Under the pieces are notes generated by a model. The model was given only the letters and a program-made list of their open reading frames with translations, did no database searches and was not told where the DNA came from. A DNA stretch of 7,223 bases. Source: Cytophagaceae bacterium (GTDB lineage: Bacteria; Bacteroidota; Bacteroidia; Cytophagales; Spirosomataceae). Location of the stretch: NCBI GenBank assembly GCA_947459055.1, contig CANHCG010000083.1:1-7223 (forward strand), in the 5' to 3' direction. The position numbers and the translations under genes are program-made. Shown piece after piece: positions 6,221 to 7,223 of the stretch. Within the stretch, counting starts at the first letter, position 1. Each line of letters starts with the position of its first letter.

Positions 6221-7223
6221 ATGCAGGCCAAAGAACGCGTGAAGGAGTTAAATGACTTGTTTCTTCGAAAGACATTTAGAGTGACTTTTGCCCACGTAGC
6301 GACCTATTTTTTGGAGGTTTGGGATGAAGTGGGCTATGGGGAACGGACCTTTAATCGGGATATTCGGGAATTAAAAGAAAAATTAAAGGAGCGCTATCCG
6401 AGTTTGGAGGAGGTGCATGGCGAGCTGATTCGGTATTCAAGGGGGAGCCAGCAATACCGGTATATCCGCGATGACATCAGTGCTTTTCCATCTTTTTCGG
6501 AAAAAGAATTGAATCAGATCGCCTCGATCATTGAGTTTAACAAGCATTTATTCACCGAGGGAACTGGAAATGGAATCGTGAATAAATTAAGGGCGATAAG
6601 TTTGGAGAATAATTTGGCCCAATTTCATGCGGTTTTGCCTTGGTCGGCGATCCAATTAATCAAAGAAGGTGAACGCAGCGGATCGGATCAATTGAAAACC
6701 CTACTCGCCTGCATTTATGCCAAAAAACTGATCGCCATTACACACAAAGGTTTGGAAGCTGAGGGTCCGGCGAGTATCAAAAGGGGCTTGCCCTTGATGA
6801 TTAAGGAATACAATAATGGTTGGTATACCGGTTGGTATTTATTATTCTATCGAGTGGAGGAGATGACGGGGGTGATACGTCCGCGTTTGGAGGATTGTTG
6901 GATTTACGCGCTCGATCGGATCGAATCCATCCAAGAACTAGGTATTGCCAATATCCGTATTCCTGAGGGATTTAATCCCGCCGACTTTTTTAAAGATGTC
7001 CTAGGTATTTTTCGAAATACGCATGGTCAGACACCGGTTCAAAAAGTTCAATTAAGGTTAGAAATAAGTCCAGAGGCCCCTTGGCTCAGGCAATACATCC
7101 AAAAATATCCGATACATGCATCTCAGGAGATGGACGGGCTTTCGGTGGGATTGCACATGGAAATTAACCAAGAATTGGAAGGATTTCTCATGCGTTTTGC
7201 GAATGAAATTCAAGTGGCGGAGC
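6221..7223 (+). CDS. WYL-domain transcriptional regulator (partial, C-terminal end missing)
   Basis: An open frame runs from the ATG at 6221 to the right edge, 334 full codons. The N-terminus (about 1-60) contains a winged helix-turn-helix-like region with YGERTFNRDIREL (39-51) as the probable recognition segment. The middle (about 160-240) is a WYL domain: KRGLPLMIKEYNNGWY leads to GWYLLFYR (204-211, with W205-Y206-L207) and ends in ALDRIESIQEL (L231-I234 at the core). The rest is a WCX-type C-terminal extension, including SPEAPWLRQYI and the closing EGFLMRFANEIQVAE. Proteins of this type bind DNA, and WYL domains are thought to sense ligands or nucleic acids. The family is usually 330-350 residues long, so only a few residues are probably missing. 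It is divergent from the small membrane protein, a possible but unproven target. It resembles the general Bacteroidota WYL regulators, with no other sign of a defence island. Confidence 0.92.
   Translation, partial: MQAKERVKELNDLFLRKTFRVTFAHVATYFLEVWDEVGYGERTFNRDIRELKEKLKERYPSLEEVHGELIRYSRGSQQYRYIRDDISAFPSFSEKELNQIASIIEFNKHLFTEGTGNGIVNKLRAISLENNLAQFHAVLPWSAIQLIKEGERSGSDQLKTLLACIYAKKLIAITHKGLEAEGPASIKRGLPLMIKEYNNGWYTGWYLLFYRVEEMTGVIRPRLEDCWIYALDRIESIQELGIANIRIPEGFNPADFFKDVLGIFRNTHGQTPVQKVQLRLEISPEAPWLRQYIQKYPIHASQEMDGLSVGLHMEINQELEGFLMRFANEIQVAE

Noticed and set aside
6221..7223. WYL protein as marker of a phage-defence island
   Set aside because: The visible neighbours are metabolic, protease or membrane genes, none of them defence-type; this WYL form is common as an ordinary regulator in Bacteroidota. 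The right flank is not visible.

Overview
This window looks like a chromosomal segment of a Bacteroidota bacterium, probably a Cytophagales-type environmental species. The reasons are protein character (Tat-signal Gfo/Idh/MocA oxidoreductases, a ThuA-like secreted protein, a lipoprotein subtilase), the lack of Shine-Dalgarno sequences with A/T-rich leaders, and three upstream regions carrying a TTG / TAnTTTG promoter pair close to the Bacteroidota type. The placement below phylum level is inference from protein style only.

Layout, left to right. (1) 1-293, minus: N-terminal 97 codons of an ethanolamine-permease-type APC transporter that runs off the left edge. (2) 355-2131, plus: a two-gene operon with a small KdgF-like cupin and a Tat-signal Gfo/Idh/MocA oxidoreductase, ending at a very strong symmetrical hairpin terminator (2145-2180). 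(3) 2246-4347, minus, converging on the same terminator: a ThuA-domain secreted protein followed by a second, GFOR-like, Tat-signal Gfo/Idh/MocA oxidoreductase. (4) 4474-5694, minus: an S8 subtilisin-like protease with lipoprotein signal and I9 propeptide, between its own promoter and terminator. (5) 5813-6118, minus: a 101-residue three-helix membrane protein of unknown function with a terminator behind it. (6) 6221 to the right edge, plus: a WYL-domain transcriptional regulator, nearly complete (334 codons visible). All gaps between genes are under 130 bases and are accounted for by terminators, promoters or short leaders; no RNA genes, insertion sequences, CRISPR arrays or long repeats were seen.

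How the genes may work together: the centre of the window (355-4347) holds four carbohydrate-type proteins, three of them apparently exported to the periplasm. A ThuA-like protein beside a Gfo/Idh/MocA dehydrogenase resembles the rhizobial ThuA/ThuB pair, in which a disaccharide is oxidised to a 3-keto sugar and then processed further, except that here both are predicted to be exported. The substrate cannot be read from sequence. The flanking permease, protease, membrane protein and regulator show no clear functional link to that centre. The window is mostly ordinary in content; the exported oxidoreductase/ThuA cluster is the part most worth a second look.
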